Source of the DNA: a virus
Reading direction: 5' to 3' (one strand)
DNA: 25,824 bases
Virus record (IMG/VR): IMGVR_UViG_3300032282_002475
Location: 1 to 25,824 of that record
Positions 1-9,482 of this stretch are shown here, piece by piece. The stretch's first letter is position 1, and the number at the start of each line of letters is the position of its first letter. The notes under the pieces are model-generated. The model did no database searches, was not told where the DNA came from, and was given only the letters and a program-made list of their open reading frames with translations. A program made the position numbers and the translations under genes.

Positions 1-1
1 C

Positions 2-3000
2 GCGGCGGTCGAGCGCGGCGACATGGAAGCGGCGCAGCGCATGGTGGACGAGGCGTCTGGTCAACCCGGACAAGAAGCCGTTACCAGCGACGAGCAGGGC
101 AACATCGTCCCGCTGTCGCGCCGTTTCGACATCACCAGCCCGAAGTTGTTTGAGCAGGCAGCGGTGCAGCGAGGCGAGCCAGCAACGCTGGAGCGGTTGC
201 AAATGCAGGCCAAGCGTGGCGTCAGAAGGCAGGCGCGAAAAGTTGAATTGTCGCCGAATGAAGAGGCTGCAATATCAACAGCGGCTAGCGAATTTGGAGA
301 ATCAGCCGAAGAAATCCGCGAGGCAGTGCTGAATCACAAGAAGGCACACCCAACCGCACAAGGATGGGCTCCTCTTGAGTTCGTCAAGGTGTCCGTGAAG
401 GATCGCAAGGACAAAGGAAAGAAGGGGCTTGGGCTTGAGAAGTTGGAATTGCAGTATCGCCAAATCCCTTATGGGTTCCACCGCGACAAAACAGGAACGG
501 CTTTGCTTCCAGGAACGCCAGAATATCAAACTGCCGTTACCGGAATAGCACGCCGCATGGTCGATGAAGTTCGGGCTGTATTGCGACGAGCAAATGCCGG
601 CGACCAGAATGCCCTGCGAATCATCAACCAGTCCACTTGGTACAAAGCAATGCGGGAGGCATTGCGCCGCGAGTTTGGAGGTCTAGGAGACTTGTTTGCC
701 GACTTGCTCGGCGCAACGAGCCCGAATACGCCCGTGCGAGGGAACTGGGATTTCGCGCTAGATGTATTGCGGCGCGCCACCCGTGGTGATTTTGATGTTG
801 TCATCACGAAGTGGGAAGCGTGGGTCGAAACTATTGAGCGGTTGGAAACTGATCTTCGTGCCTATGTCAACGACGAAATGCTGGCGATGGAAGCGCGTGG
901 CGAGAAACCAACGCAAGCTTCAATTCAACGGAAGCCTGAATACGTTTCGAAGTTGACGGCGCTCAAGGAAGCTCGTGAGCTTCCAGACGATTTATTGCCG
1001 CGGCAAGAAAATGGCAAGAAATATGGTTTCAACGGCGGGAACGTGGTTCGCGCAATGGTTGGCCTGTGGCGTACTGTGCGAGAGCAGAACACACTGCTCG
1101 GAACTACGGCACAAGCACCGAAGGCTCTGAATTTTTCCGGCAATCTTATTGGCTTCCGGTCACGGGCAACTATTGACGTGTGGGCAGCGCGGATGCTTCA
1201 GCGTCTTGCTGCGCTCTTGCGAATTCCGTCAATGGCAGAAACGGGCGTTGCCGGAGACATGCTTCCTGATGGGTCAACGACGGGACAGTTTGGATTCGGA
1301 CAAGATGTATTTGCGGAGGCGGCGCAGCGCGTTCGCAACGATGCAGAACTCAATCAGAATCCGCAACTCTCGCAACTCAATGACGATGACCTTCAGGCAC
1401 TTGTTTGGTTCATCGAAAAGGAACTGTGGACGATCAACAACTGGACGAGCGTTGCTGGCGAGGGCGGGTCGTTTGAACTAGAGGCAAGTTTGGCCGGCAT
1501 CAGTGACCAAGAGATGGTCACGCAACTTCGCAAAACGATTGATGCCGGCGTCCCTCGCAAGATTCTTGCGGATGCCAATCGTTTGCCCGCAGCGCAACAA
1601 GCTCTCATCAATTGGAAACTTGATCCGGCAAAGGCTGGGTGGCGCCAACGTATCGCAGATTTGCAGTCTGAACTAGCCGCAATTCCCGCGACGCTAACAA
1701 AGAAAGAACAGCGCGAACGTCGATCTGAAATTTCCAAGCGACTAGACGCTGCATTCCAAAAGTCTGGTTTGGAGAAGATTGAGCAATCGCTCGCCGACGC
1801 CACCAAGGCTGACACGAAAGTCGCGCAAATTGAGGAGGCAAGAAAGGCAGCGCAAGCGAAATTGATTTCAATGGAGCGCCGTGTTGATAGATATACGGCG
1901 GGCCTTTCGCAACAGCAGTCGCTCGACTCGCAGGGCGTGGACTACGTTCCAACGGACGCGGACCAGGCACGGTTGGCCGACAATGTCCGTTTGCGGGCAT
2001 ACCGTGCAGACCTTGGCGAATTGCTCGTCGCCATCAAGTCGATGTCCACCGAAGGTCGCTATGGATCGATTGAACGATCAATCGATCTTGAGGTCATTGC
2101 GCGGCAAGGCTGGAGTCCAGCAGAACTGTGGAATGTCATGCTCGAGGAAGCCAGTGCCGCACGGCAGGAGAGCACATTCCTGTCTCGCGTGCTTCGGGCC
2201 GACGAGTCTATTGACCCGGCACGGCACAGGCCGGGATTGGAGATTTACTTCAAGTCGCCGATCCCTCGAGACAAACTTGATGCGCTCATTGAGAAGCTCA
2301 ACGCGAACGGGGTCGACTTCTTTACGGTCATTGTCGATGCCCGCCGAAGTGCTGAGGCACAATCTGGAGCGATGGCTGATGCGGTCGGAATCCGCATGCA
2401 GTACGTCCCGGAGTTCATGCAGCGATATGGAATTGAGGATTTTTCGGGCTTGTCGGAGGAGGAACTTGCGAGTAAAGTAAAGTCGAAAGAGGCAGAGTGG
2501 CTACTACTGGCCGACCAAATACTGCGGGTCATGCCAGAAGTGTCATTTGCTGGCGTGTTCTGGCACGAGACGCGGGTCGCATTTGCGGATGCCTACGAAA
2601 GAGAAATCGATGCAATCACAACAGGAACGGCTACAGGAGATGGTGGACAACTTGCTGGAACGGAATGGGCCGGACAGTCCGTTAGCGAAGGCCTTGCAGC
2701 AGCAAATCGTTTCGTTGAATCGCGGGCAGTCCAGGCCGAACCCGATGGGAGAGGACAGGTACCTGGGGGGGTTCAAGAAGGGAATCGTGGCGAATTCGCC
2801 CAACCAAGCGTAAGAACGGTATTTGAGCAGGCCGCTCCCGGCCCAGCCCGTGGCGGCTTTGACCCGCGCACCCTGACCGTACTCGTCGGGAAGGGCGGCG
2901 ACGTATCGACGCTCGTCCACGAGCTGATCCACCTCCGCATCGGCGAGTACCTCCGCATGGCGCGAAGCGCCACGCCGCCGGCGCGTGTGATCGACGACCT

Positions 3001-6000
3001 CGACATCCTGTTCAATTTCATGGGCGTGAAGGGCGACACGTTCCAGGAGCGCCTTGACAACTACGAGACGATGCAGCTTGAGCAGCGCAAGCCGCTCGAA
3101 GAGAAGGTCACCTACAACGCGGAGATTTACGTCTACGAGGGCAAGGCTCCGAGCGTGGAGCTGCGCGGCGTATTCGAGCGCCTGTCGGCCTGGATGCGAC
3201 GGGCGTACAAGTCGATCCGCGATGACCTGAACGCGATCTACCGCCGCGAGTTCGGCACCGACTTGCCGATCCTCACGCCCGAGGTTCGTGCCGTGTTCGA
3301 CCGCATGCTCGCCTCCGAGGAGCAGATCAAGAGGCAGCAGGCCATCGAGGGGATGAAGGGTCTGTTCCAGACGCAGGCCGAGAGCGGGATGGACGATGCC
3401 GAGTGGGCCGCGTACCAGGCCATGCAGCAGGAGGCAACGGAGGCCGCCGTCACCGACATGAATACCGCCAGCATGCGGCAGGTGCAATGGCTTGGGAACG
3501 CCCGCGCACGCATCCTGCGCGACCTCCAGAATAAGCACGACGCCAAGCGCAAGGAGGTCACCGCCGAGGTGGCCGCCGCCGTCAAGGTGGAGCCAGTGTA
3601 CCGGGCCATGACCTACCTGCGTTACGGTCGGTTCGTGGACGCGGATGGTGCCGAGGTCGATGTCGAGGGCACGCACCGCCTGGACATCGAGAAGGTGCAA
3701 GCCATGTATGCAAACTTGCCGTCTGCTGAATCCGTGGCATTGATTCGCGCCACTGGCATGGGTGTTCCGGCGAACGTGCGCCCGGATATCACTCCGCTTG
3801 GTACCGGCAAGTACGGGATGCTCGGTAGTGGTGGATTGAATCCGGATGTGGTCGCGGAGACGTTTGGGTACTCAAGCGGTGACGAGATGGTCCGCGCTTT
3901 GTTGGCCGCCAAGCCCATGAAGGATGCCGTAGCCGAGCGCACGGACGCCGAGATGCTGCGGCGTTACGGCGACATGAACACTCCGGCGGCGCTTGAGGCC
4001 GAGGTGCAGAAGGCGCTCCACAACGAGGCTCGCGCCCGGTTCGTGGCCGTGGAGCTGCGGCACATCGCCAAGGCGACGCAGCCCGTGCGCGTTATACTCG
4101 AGACGGCAAAGCAGGTCGCCGCCGACATGATCTCGGATACGACGATCCGTGATCTTCGCCCGGGCGAGTTCGTGGCAGCGGAGGCCCGCGCTGCCCGCGA
4201 CGCCGAGCGCATCCAGCGCACCTACGGGATCACAGAGCCAGCGCCTGAACTGGCGCAGCGGTACGGCACCGACCGTCAGCAGGCGCTGATCCGCGCCAAG
4301 CGGGCGCAGCTCTACCAGAACCAGCTCGCAGCCGAGGCGCTCCGCGTGAAGGAATACGTGGACAAGCAGGTCAAGTACCTGCGCGGCGTGATGCGCGACA
4401 GCAACGTCAAGCGAATTGGCGCTGCCGCGGCAGACCAGATTGCCGGCATTCTCGAGCGGTTTGAGGTGGCCCCGGTCAGCCTCAAGCGTCTTGACGAGCG
4501 TCGGTCGATGGCGAAGTATCTCGCCGACCTCGAGGCAGCCGGCGTGGTGCCGGACATTGCCGATGAGATCGCCGACGAGGCCCGCCGCGTCAACTACAAG
4601 CAGCTCAAGGTCAGCGAGTTCCGCGACCTGGTGGACGCCGTCAAGCAGATCGAGCACATCGGAAAGAACGAGCAGAAGATGCGTCTGGCCGAGGAGCGTG
4701 CCGAATTCGTGGAGGTGCGTGACGATATCGTCGCTCGCATCCTTGCGGTCGGCAAGGTTCGCGGCCTGAAGGTGGACCCACGCACTCCGCTGACGGGAAT
4801 CGGCCGTTCAGCCGCGTTCCTGCGCGGGTTTGCGGCGCAGCACCTGAAGGCGGCATCCGTTGCCCGCGTCCTCGACGGAGGCAAGGAGGACGGGCCGCTG
4901 TGGAACGCCATCATCCGCACGGCGAACGACGCCTCCGACATGGAGACGCGCATGCGGGCCGAGGCGTCCTTGAAGCTCGGCGAGATCCTGAAGCCTGTGT
5001 TCGCGCTCGGCAACATGGGTGGCAAGGGGATGTTCTTCCCGTCCATCGGACGCAGCCTGAACCGCGAGGCCCGGATCGCCATCGCCCTGAACCTCGGCAA
5101 CGACGGCAACCGCCAGCGCCTGCTTGACGGCGAGGGCTGGACGCTCGAGCAGCTCCAGCCCGTGCTTGAGAGCCTGACCGAGGCCGAGTGGCAGGCCGTA
5201 CAGCAGGTGTGGGACTTCATCGACGGATATCGCCCGGAGATCGCCGCCAAGGAGCGCCGGCTGTATGGAAAGGAGCCGACCTGGGTGACGCCAGTGCCGT
5301 TCACCGTCCGCACGTCGGACGGCAAGGAGGTCGCCTTGCAGGGCGGCTACTACCCGGTCAAGTACGACCCGGTGGCATCCGACCGGGTGGCGACCGTGGA
5401 CGCCGCCGATGATGCCAAGCGCGACCTTCAGGGCGCGTACACGGCGGCCACGACGCGGCGCTCGTTCGTCAAAGCACGTGCCAAGGAGGTCCGCGACAGG
5501 CCGATCCTGTACACGCTCGACGCCGCCTTCAGCGGTGTCAACGACGTGATCCACGATCTAGCGTGGCACGAGTGGCTCATCTCGACGAACCGCCTGCTGC
5601 GCGATCCCAAGTTCGCCAATGCCGTGCGCGAGACGCGGGGGCCGGAGTTCCTGAAGCAGCTGCGCGACTGGACGAAGGACAATGCCACCGGGGCGCGTGG
5701 TCAGCAGGTCGCCGGCGAGTCAGTGCTGTCCTGGCTGCGGCAGGGGATCAGCGCGTCGGGACTCGGGTTCAACGTTGTCAGCGCGGCCATGCAGGTCACC
5801 GGGTTCAACCAGAGCATCGTCAGGGTCGGCGCCAAGTACATCGGGCAGGGCATCGTGCAGTTCTCGACGAGCCCGTTTGAGTCAGCCAAGACGGTCGCCG
5901 AGAAGAGCTCGTTCATGGCCGAACGCGGTCGTACGCAGTTCCGAGAGATCAATGAGATCAAGAACCGTGTACGCGGACAGACAGAGGTGGCACGCCGGGT

Positions 6001-6751
6001 GACGGCAGGAACCTACTTCCTGATGATGAACATGCAGCGGTCGGTGGACATCCCGACCTGGCTCGGCGCGTACCAGAAGGCGCTCGACGCCGGGAAGGAC
6101 GATGGCAAGGCCGTGGCGCTCGCCGACCAGGCGGTGCGAGACTCGCAGGGCAGCGGCCTCGTCTCGGACCTCGCGGCCGTGGAGCGCGGCGGGCCTGCCA
6201 TGAAGCTGTTCACGGTGTTCTACTCGTACATGAACACCGTCTACAACATGACCGCCGTGCAGACGATGACGGCCCGCGGCAAGGGCAAGTTGGCCGCCGA
6301 CTACGCCATGCTGCTGGTGGTTCCGGTGGTGCTCGGCTACGCCATCAAGAGCGCCATCCAGCCCGACGCCGGCGATGACGAGCTCGACCCAGAGGCAATC
6401 GCCCGTAAGCTTGCTGCCGAGGAACTGTCGTACCTGATGAGCACGATGGTCATCGTCCGCGAGTTTGGTGGTGCATCGCAGCTCTTGACGGGCGCAGAGG
6501 GTGCCCGCATTGGCTACGGTGGCCCCGCCGGCCTCCGGGCCGTTGGCGAGGTCTACGGGCTCGCCACGCAGGCTGGACAACTTGAGTTCGATAGAGCCTT
6601 CCGCAAGGCAGCCATCAACACACTCGGTGCGTTCAGCGGACTCCCGAGCGCACAGATCAACCGCACCATCGACGGCATCGAGGCGTTGGTGGAAGGCGAG
6701 GTCAGAGGACCTACCGCCGTGCTCGCGCCGCTGACTGGCGTGCAGCGTTAG
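2..6751 (+). CDS. Giant polyvalent virion protein (partial at 5' end) with zincin-like motif
   Basis: The frame is open to the left edge, so the true start lies outside the window; the first internal ATG is at base 23 and residue numbers here count from it (2242 residues). Residues about 225-400 contain LLGATSPNTPVRGNWDFAL and a later NFSGN...TIDVWAARML stretch, resembling a helical domain seen in phage polyvalent proteins (DUF7178-like, from memory). Residues 966-970 are HELIH, an HExxH zinc-protease motif, preceded by FDPRTLTVLVG, the usual context of the zincin-like region in these proteins. Residues about 1900-2120 resemble C-terminal large polyvalent protein domains, with a hydrophobic stretch near 2093-2113. 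Long charged helices fill the middle. Such proteins are usually packaged in podovirus capsids and ejected with DNA; that role is inferred. Codons 50-930 are visibly lower in GC than the rest. The overall class is fairly certain; individual domain names are not. Confidence 0.85.
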   Translation, partial: AAVERGDMEAAQRMVDEASGQPGQEAVTSDEQGNIVPLSRRFDITSPKLFEQAAVQRGEPATLERLQMQAKRGVRRQARKVELSPNEEAAISTAASEFGESAEEIREAVLNHKKAHPTAQGWAPLEFVKVSVKDRKDKGKKGLGLEKLELQYRQIPYGFHRDKTGTALLPGTPEYQTAVTGIARRMVDEVRAVLRRANAGDQNALRIINQSTWYKAMREALRREFGGLGDLFADLLGATSPNTPVRGNWDFALDVLRRATRGDFDVVITKWEAWVETIERLETDLRAYVNDEMLAMEARGEKPTQASIQRKPEYVSKLTALKEARELPDDLLPRQENGKKYGFNGGNVVRAMVGLWRTVREQNTLLGTTAQAPKALNFSGNLIGFRSRATIDVWAARMLQRLAALLRIPSMAETGVAGDMLPDGSTTGQFGFGQDVFAEAAQRVRNDAELNQNPQLSQLNDDDLQALVWFIEKELWTINNWTSVAGEGGSFELEASLAGISDQEMVTQLRKTIDAGVPRKILADANRLPAAQQALINWKLDPAKAGWRQRIADLQSELAAIPATLTKKEQRERRSEISKRLDAAFQKSGLEKIEQSLADATKADTKVAQIEEARKAAQAKLISMERRVDRYTAGLSQQQSLDSQGVDYVPTDADQARLADNVRLRAYRADLGELLVAIKSMSTEGRYGSIERSIDLEVIARQGWSPAELWNVMLEEASAARQESTFLSRVLRADESIDPARHRPGLEIYFKSPIPRDKLDALIEKLNANGVDFFTVIVDARRSAEAQSGAMADAVGIRMQYVPEFMQRYGIEDFSGLSEEELASKVKSKEAEWLLLADQILRVMPEVSFAGVFWHETRVAFADAYEREIDAITTGTATGDGGQLAGTEWAGQSVSEGLAAANRFVESRAVQAEPDGRGQVPGGVQEGNRGEFAQPSVRTVFEQAAPGPARGGFDPRTLTVLVGKGGDVSTLVHELIHLRIGEYLRMARSATPPARVIDDLDILFNFMGVKGDTFQERLDNYETMQLEQRKPLEEKVTYNAEIYVYEGKAPSVELRGVFERLSAWMRRAYKSIRDDLNAIYRREFGTDLPILTPEVRAVFDRMLASEEQIKRQQAIEGMKGLFQTQAESGMDDAEWAAYQAMQQEATEAAVTDMNTASMRQVQWLGNARARILRDLQNKHDAKRKEVTAEVAAAVKVEPVYRAMTYLRYGRFVDADGAEVDVEGTHRLDIEKVQAMYANLPSAESVALIRATGMGVPANVRPDITPLGTGKYGMLGSGGLNPDVVAETFGYSSGDEMVRALLAAKPMKDAVAERTDAEMLRRYGDMNTPAALEAEVQKALHNEARARFVAVELRHIAKATQPVRVILETAKQVAADMISDTTIRDLRPGEFVAAEARAARDAERIQRTYGITEPAPELAQRYGTDRQQALIRAKRAQLYQNQLAAEALRVKEYVDKQVKYLRGVMRDSNVKRIGAAAADQIAGILERFEVAPVSLKRLDERRSMAKYLADLEAAGVVPDIADEIADEARRVNYKQLKVSEFRDLVDAVKQIEHIGKNEQKMRLAEERAEFVEVRDDIVARILAVGKVRGLKVDPRTPLTGIGRSAAFLRGFAAQHLKAASVARVLDGGKEDGPLWNAIIRTANDASDMETRMRAEASLKLGEILKPVFALGNMGGKGMFFPSIGRSLNREARIAIALNLGNDGNRQRLLDGEGWTLEQLQPVLESLTEAEWQAVQQVWDFIDGYRPEIAAKERRLYGKEPTWVTPVPFTVRTSDGKEVALQGGYYPVKYDPVASDRVATVDAADDAKRDLQGAYTAATTRRSFVKARAKEVRDRPILYTLDAAFSGVNDVIHDLAWHEWLISTNRLLRDPKFANAVRETRGPEFLKQLRDWTKDNATGARGQQVAGESVLSWLRQGISASGLGFNVVSAAMQVTGFNQSIVRVGAKYIGQGIVQFSTSPFESAKTVAEKSSFMAERGRTQFREINEIKNRVRGQTEVARRVTAGTYFLMMNMQRSVDIPTWLGAYQKALDAGKDDGKAVALADQAVRDSQGSGLVSDLAAVERGGPAMKLFTVFYSYMNTVYNMTAVQTMTARGKGKLAADYAMLLVVPVVLGYAIKSAIQPDAGDDELDPEAIARKLAAEELSYLMSTMVIVREFGGASQLLTGAEGARIGYGGPAGLRAVGEVYGLATQAGQLEFDRAFRKAAINTLGAFSGLPSAQINRTIDGIEALVEGEVRGPTAVLAPLTGVQR
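149..162 (+). repeat. Left copy of 14-bp FEQAA-coding repeat flanking low-GC module
   Basis: TTTGAGCAGGCAGC encodes FEQAA at residues 43-47 of the giant protein. It matches the copy at 2822-2835 in 13 of 14 bases, in the same reading frame. The two copies bracket the low-GC part of the gene. Confidence 0.5.
2822..2835 (+). repeat. Right copy of 14-bp FEQAA-coding repeat flanking low-GC module
   Basis: TTTGAGCAGGCCGC encodes FEQAA at residues 934-938, just before the FDPRTLTV segment that leads into the HELIH zincin motif. It pairs with the copy at 149-162, and base composition changes sharply to GC-rich codons here. Confidence 0.5.
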
Positions 6752-6763
6752 TACCCGTAACCG
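6750..6763 (+). repeat. 14-bp intergenic repeat, copy 1
   Basis: AGTACCCGTAACCG begins in the stop codon of the giant gene and runs into the gap before the tailspike. An exact copy lies at 23514-23527 at the end of terL. Here it continues into further CCGTA-type direct repeats up to about 6778. Function unknown. Confidence 0.45.
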
Positions 6764-6806
6764 TACCCGTGATCCGTAGCCTCCGATACGCCGAGGAACA
6801 CCGAAT

Positions 6807-9287
6807 ATGACGATCAGCAGCACGACACGAGTGAATGGTCCATATACGAGCGGAACGGCACTTCCGTTCACGTTCAAGGTGTTTTCCACGTCCGACATGG
6901 ACGTGATCCGCCTCAACACCACGACTGGCGTGGAGACGGTTCTCGTCCTGAACAGCGACTATACGGTCGCGTTGAACGGCAACCAGAACACAAACCCAGG
7001 CGGGACGGTGAACCTGACGGTGGCCGCCTCGGCGACGAGCACGGTCACGATCACGTCGGACATCGCCAACCTTCAGCCGACCGACCTGACGAACCAGGGC
7101 GGGTTCTATCCCGAGGTCATCACGGATGCGCTTGACCGGGCGACGATCCAGATCCAGCAAATGTCCGAGGACGTTGGTCGCAGCCTGAAGGGGCCGATCT
7201 CGGACGGCAGCCTGAACATGGAGCTGCCGACCGCCGCGCAGCGGGCGAACAAGTACCTGGTATTCGATGCCAACGGCCTTCCAATCTCCTCGGCAGGAAG
7301 CGGCACGGACACCGCTCTGCGGACGGATCTGGCGAATACCGTGGTTACAACCGCCGGTGCCGGACTCGTCGGATTTAGATCAAACGATGCAACGTCGGTC
7401 GGACGCACGGTGCTTGAGAAGCTCCGCGATGTCGTGAGCGTCAAGGATTTTGGTGCGGTGGGTGATGGAACGACAGATGATATTGCGGCGTTCAATCTTG
7501 CCACGACGTATTGCGAGGTGAACGATGTTCATCTATTGCATATCCCACCCGGTCGATATCACCTGTCATCCTATTGGCGAGCGCCGTCGCCGGCAGCATC
7601 ATCTGGTGTTGACCCAGATTCTTTCCAACCGTGCATCGTCAAGGGCTATGGGGCGATTCTCGACAACACGGTGCTGTTCGAGAACTCTGTCGGAGCGGAA
7701 GGAATTCGCGTCAAGGGAAGTCCGGATGTCGGGTTTTGCTTTACCCGCGGACAGGGTGGATCGTTTCACAATCTGATTGCCGAACGATGCGTGCATGGTT
7801 TCTATTTCGGAACCACCAGCAGGCAGAATGTCACGGTGGCGTCCACCACAGGATTCGCGGCAGGTCAAACCGTGCTTGGTGGAACAAGTGGTGCAACCGG
7901 AAAAATTGACTTGATTTCCGGGAACGTTCTCAAGCTAGTTGGCTGTAACAAGGCAAGAGACAAGACGGCGACAGTGACCATCTCAAACGCCTCACCAGGA
8001 GTCGTGTCATGGACGGGACATGGACTCGTCGCCAACTCGAAGGTCTATTTCTCCACGACTGGAACTCTCCCGAGTCCGCTTGTCGCTGGACAGACCTATT
8101 ACGTCGTGTCGCCTGCTGTGAATACGTTCAATGTGTCTGATACCTCTGGCGGATCGGCGATCAACACGACAACCGCAGGGTCCGGAACGCACTCCGCATT
8201 CACTGAGCATGAGAACACGGTGGCTGCAAACGTGTTCACTGTTGCAGAGACAATCACATCGTCTGGAGGCGGATCGACAACCGTGTCGGCAACCACGACA
8301 CCGTACGGTACGAATAACCAGGTCACCCGTGTAACGTTCGTCAATTGCATTGGATATCAGAATGAACGGAACGGGTGGCTGTTCGACGGATGCTCGCCGT
8401 CCACCAAGAGTTGGATGAATGCGAACACATTCGTGTGCTGCGGTGGTACATACAACTCGTTCAATCTGTCATCGTCCACCGCCGACGCGACACTACTTGG
8501 TCAGGGATTCACGATCAAATCTGGCACTGGACCGGGTGGAGCAAATGAAGCGAACTACAACACGTTCGTAGGAACGAATGTTGAGGGTAACAGCGCGACG
8601 GTTCCGGCATTTGAGGACAGAACTGGAAGGCAGAACACCCACATCGGCGGTCACTTTGCTGCCGGTAGCTCGACATCGTTTTCGTTCCGATGCACCGACG
8701 CCCTCAATTTCATGTTCGGTGGCAGACACGAGGGAATTCAATACCTTGGCGGTGTCGCGTGTTACGTCTACAACGATGACACGACGGCAATCGTCGGACT
8801 GTTCGCCCCGCTATTTGAGACAAGTGGAACTGGCAGCGGCGTCAAGATGACATCAACGACTACGGCAAGCGATGCAAACACGCTTGACTGCTATGTTGAG
8901 GGGACGTTCACGCCTGTGTTCACGCCGGCCTCCGGATCATTCACGTCAGTCACATATGACGTTCAATCTGGAAATTACACACGGGTCGGCAATACCGTTA
9001 CTTTGAACATCGTGATGAGAACAAGCGCCATCACTGTTGGCACTGCAACAGGTGCACTGACTGTCAATGGCCTTCCAGCAGCAATCGTTCCTAGTTCAGG
9101 AATTGCCAATCAGAAATCCGTATCAGCATTGGGTGCCAGTTATTCAACGAATCCTCCGACCAGTGCATACTTGAATAATTCAGGAATTCAATTGATTCGT
9201 GCAACCGGCGCATCAGTCGCTGTTTCCGATCTTGCAACTGGAGCTGCATCCAATGTTACGAACCTTTCAGTTTCGTACACACTGTGA
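6807..9287 (+). CDS. Tailspike with T7-gp17-like adaptor and beta-helix (depolymerase candidate)
   Basis: 826 residues. The N-terminal 150 or so resemble the T7 gp17 N-terminal domain (LQPTDLTNQGGFYPEV, then ALDRATIQIQQM) that anchors fibres to podovirus tails. Residues 213-225, KDFGAVGDGTTDD, are the hallmark start of a pectate-lyase-3-type right-handed beta-helix, as in capsule- or LPS-cleaving spikes. Around residues 391-466 a domain with GHGLVANSKVYF and AGQTYYVVSPAVNTFNVS resembles a small beta-domain seen in many phage virion proteins. From about residue 697, VEGTFTPVFTP and GNYTRVGNTVTL look like a C-terminal trimerisation domain. A GAGGAAC ribosome site precedes the ATG. The adaptor DNA is GC-rich; from about 7370 it becomes AT-richer, suggesting a swapped receptor-binding part. 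The substrate is unknown. Confidence 0.88.
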   Translation: MTISSTTRVNGPYTSGTALPFTFKVFSTSDMDVIRLNTTTGVETVLVLNSDYTVALNGNQNTNPGGTVNLTVAASATSTVTITSDIANLQPTDLTNQGGFYPEVITDALDRATIQIQQMSEDVGRSLKGPISDGSLNMELPTAAQRANKYLVFDANGLPISSAGSGTDTALRTDLANTVVTTAGAGLVGFRSNDATSVGRTVLEKLRDVVSVKDFGAVGDGTTDDIAAFNLATTYCEVNDVHLLHIPPGRYHLSSYWRAPSPAASSGVDPDSFQPCIVKGYGAILDNTVLFENSVGAEGIRVKGSPDVGFCFTRGQGGSFHNLIAERCVHGFYFGTTSRQNVTVASTTGFAAGQTVLGGTSGATGKIDLISGNVLKLVGCNKARDKTATVTISNASPGVVSWTGHGLVANSKVYFSTTGTLPSPLVAGQTYYVVSPAVNTFNVSDTSGGSAINTTTAGSGTHSAFTEHENTVAANVFTVAETITSSGGGSTTVSATTTPYGTNNQVTRVTFVNCIGYQNERNGWLFDGCSPSTKSWMNANTFVCCGGTYNSFNLSSSTADATLLGQGFTIKSGTGPGGANEANYNTFVGTNVEGNSATVPAFEDRTGRQNTHIGGHFAAGSSTSFSFRCTDALNFMFGGRHEGIQYLGGVACYVYNDDTTAIVGLFAPLFETSGTGSGVKMTSTTTASDANTLDCYVEGTFTPVFTPASGSFTSVTYDVQSGNYTRVGNTVTLNIVMRTSAITVGTATGALTVNGLPAAIVPSSGIANQKSVSALGASYSTNPPTSAYLNNSGIQLIRATGASVAVSDLATGAASNVTNLSVSYTL
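7419..7447 (+). repeat. 29-bp exact repeat, copy 1 (inside tailspike)
   Basis: Identical to 9421-9449. It encodes KLRDVVSVKD at the junction between the tailspike adaptor and its beta-helix, in the same frame relative to the protein motif in both copies. Confidence 0.9.
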
Positions 9288-9339
9288 TTATGACCATACA
9301 CAGTTGAAAAAACTATTGTTGGACTAACGGACTCACCAC

Positions 9340-9480
9340 ATGCCAATGACAAAGCCAACCTCCGAACGGGTCACGTTCCTCGCCGCCGGCACGGGCGCGA
9401 CCCAGCGCACGGCGCTCGACAAGCTCCGCGATGTCGTGAGCGTCAAGGACTTTGGCGCAACCTATTTCGTCGCAACTTGA
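9340..9480 (+). pseudogene. 46-codon remnant of a second tailspike
   Basis: The open frame starts at ATG 9340 and ends at TGA 9478-9480. Its product contains VTFLAAGTGATQRT followed by LDKLRDVVSVKDFGA, the linker that normally precedes a tailspike beta-helix. It then breaks off into YFVAT and stops, so neither adaptor nor helix is present. The KLRDVVSVKD part is 29 bases identical to the tailspike upstream, while the part before it differs from that spike, which points to a different donor allele. The stop overlaps a possible TTG start at 9477 of the next gene (TTGA), so the remnant could act as a coupled leader. No convincing ribosome site precedes it. Confidence 0.65.
9421..9449 (+). repeat. 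29-bp exact repeat, copy 2 (inside tailspike remnant)
   Basis: Second copy of the 29-bp sequence at 7419-7447, 2 kb downstream and in direct orientation. Recombination between them would delete or exchange the tailspike's receptor-binding part. Confidence 0.9.
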
Positions 9481-9482
9481 CC

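Noticed and set aside
149-2835. The FEQAA repeats as phage attachment sites
   Set aside because: They are short, coding and in frame; no integrase or site-specific recombination context supports this.
2543-3700. Long leftward open frame of 385 codons over the giant gene
   Set aside because: Lies wholly antisense to a well-supported gene in GC-rich codons; composition and lack of ribosome site mark it as a shadow.
5882-6922. Leftward open frame of 346 codons
   Set aside because: Antisense to the giant gene's C-terminus and tailspike start; no recognisable protein features.
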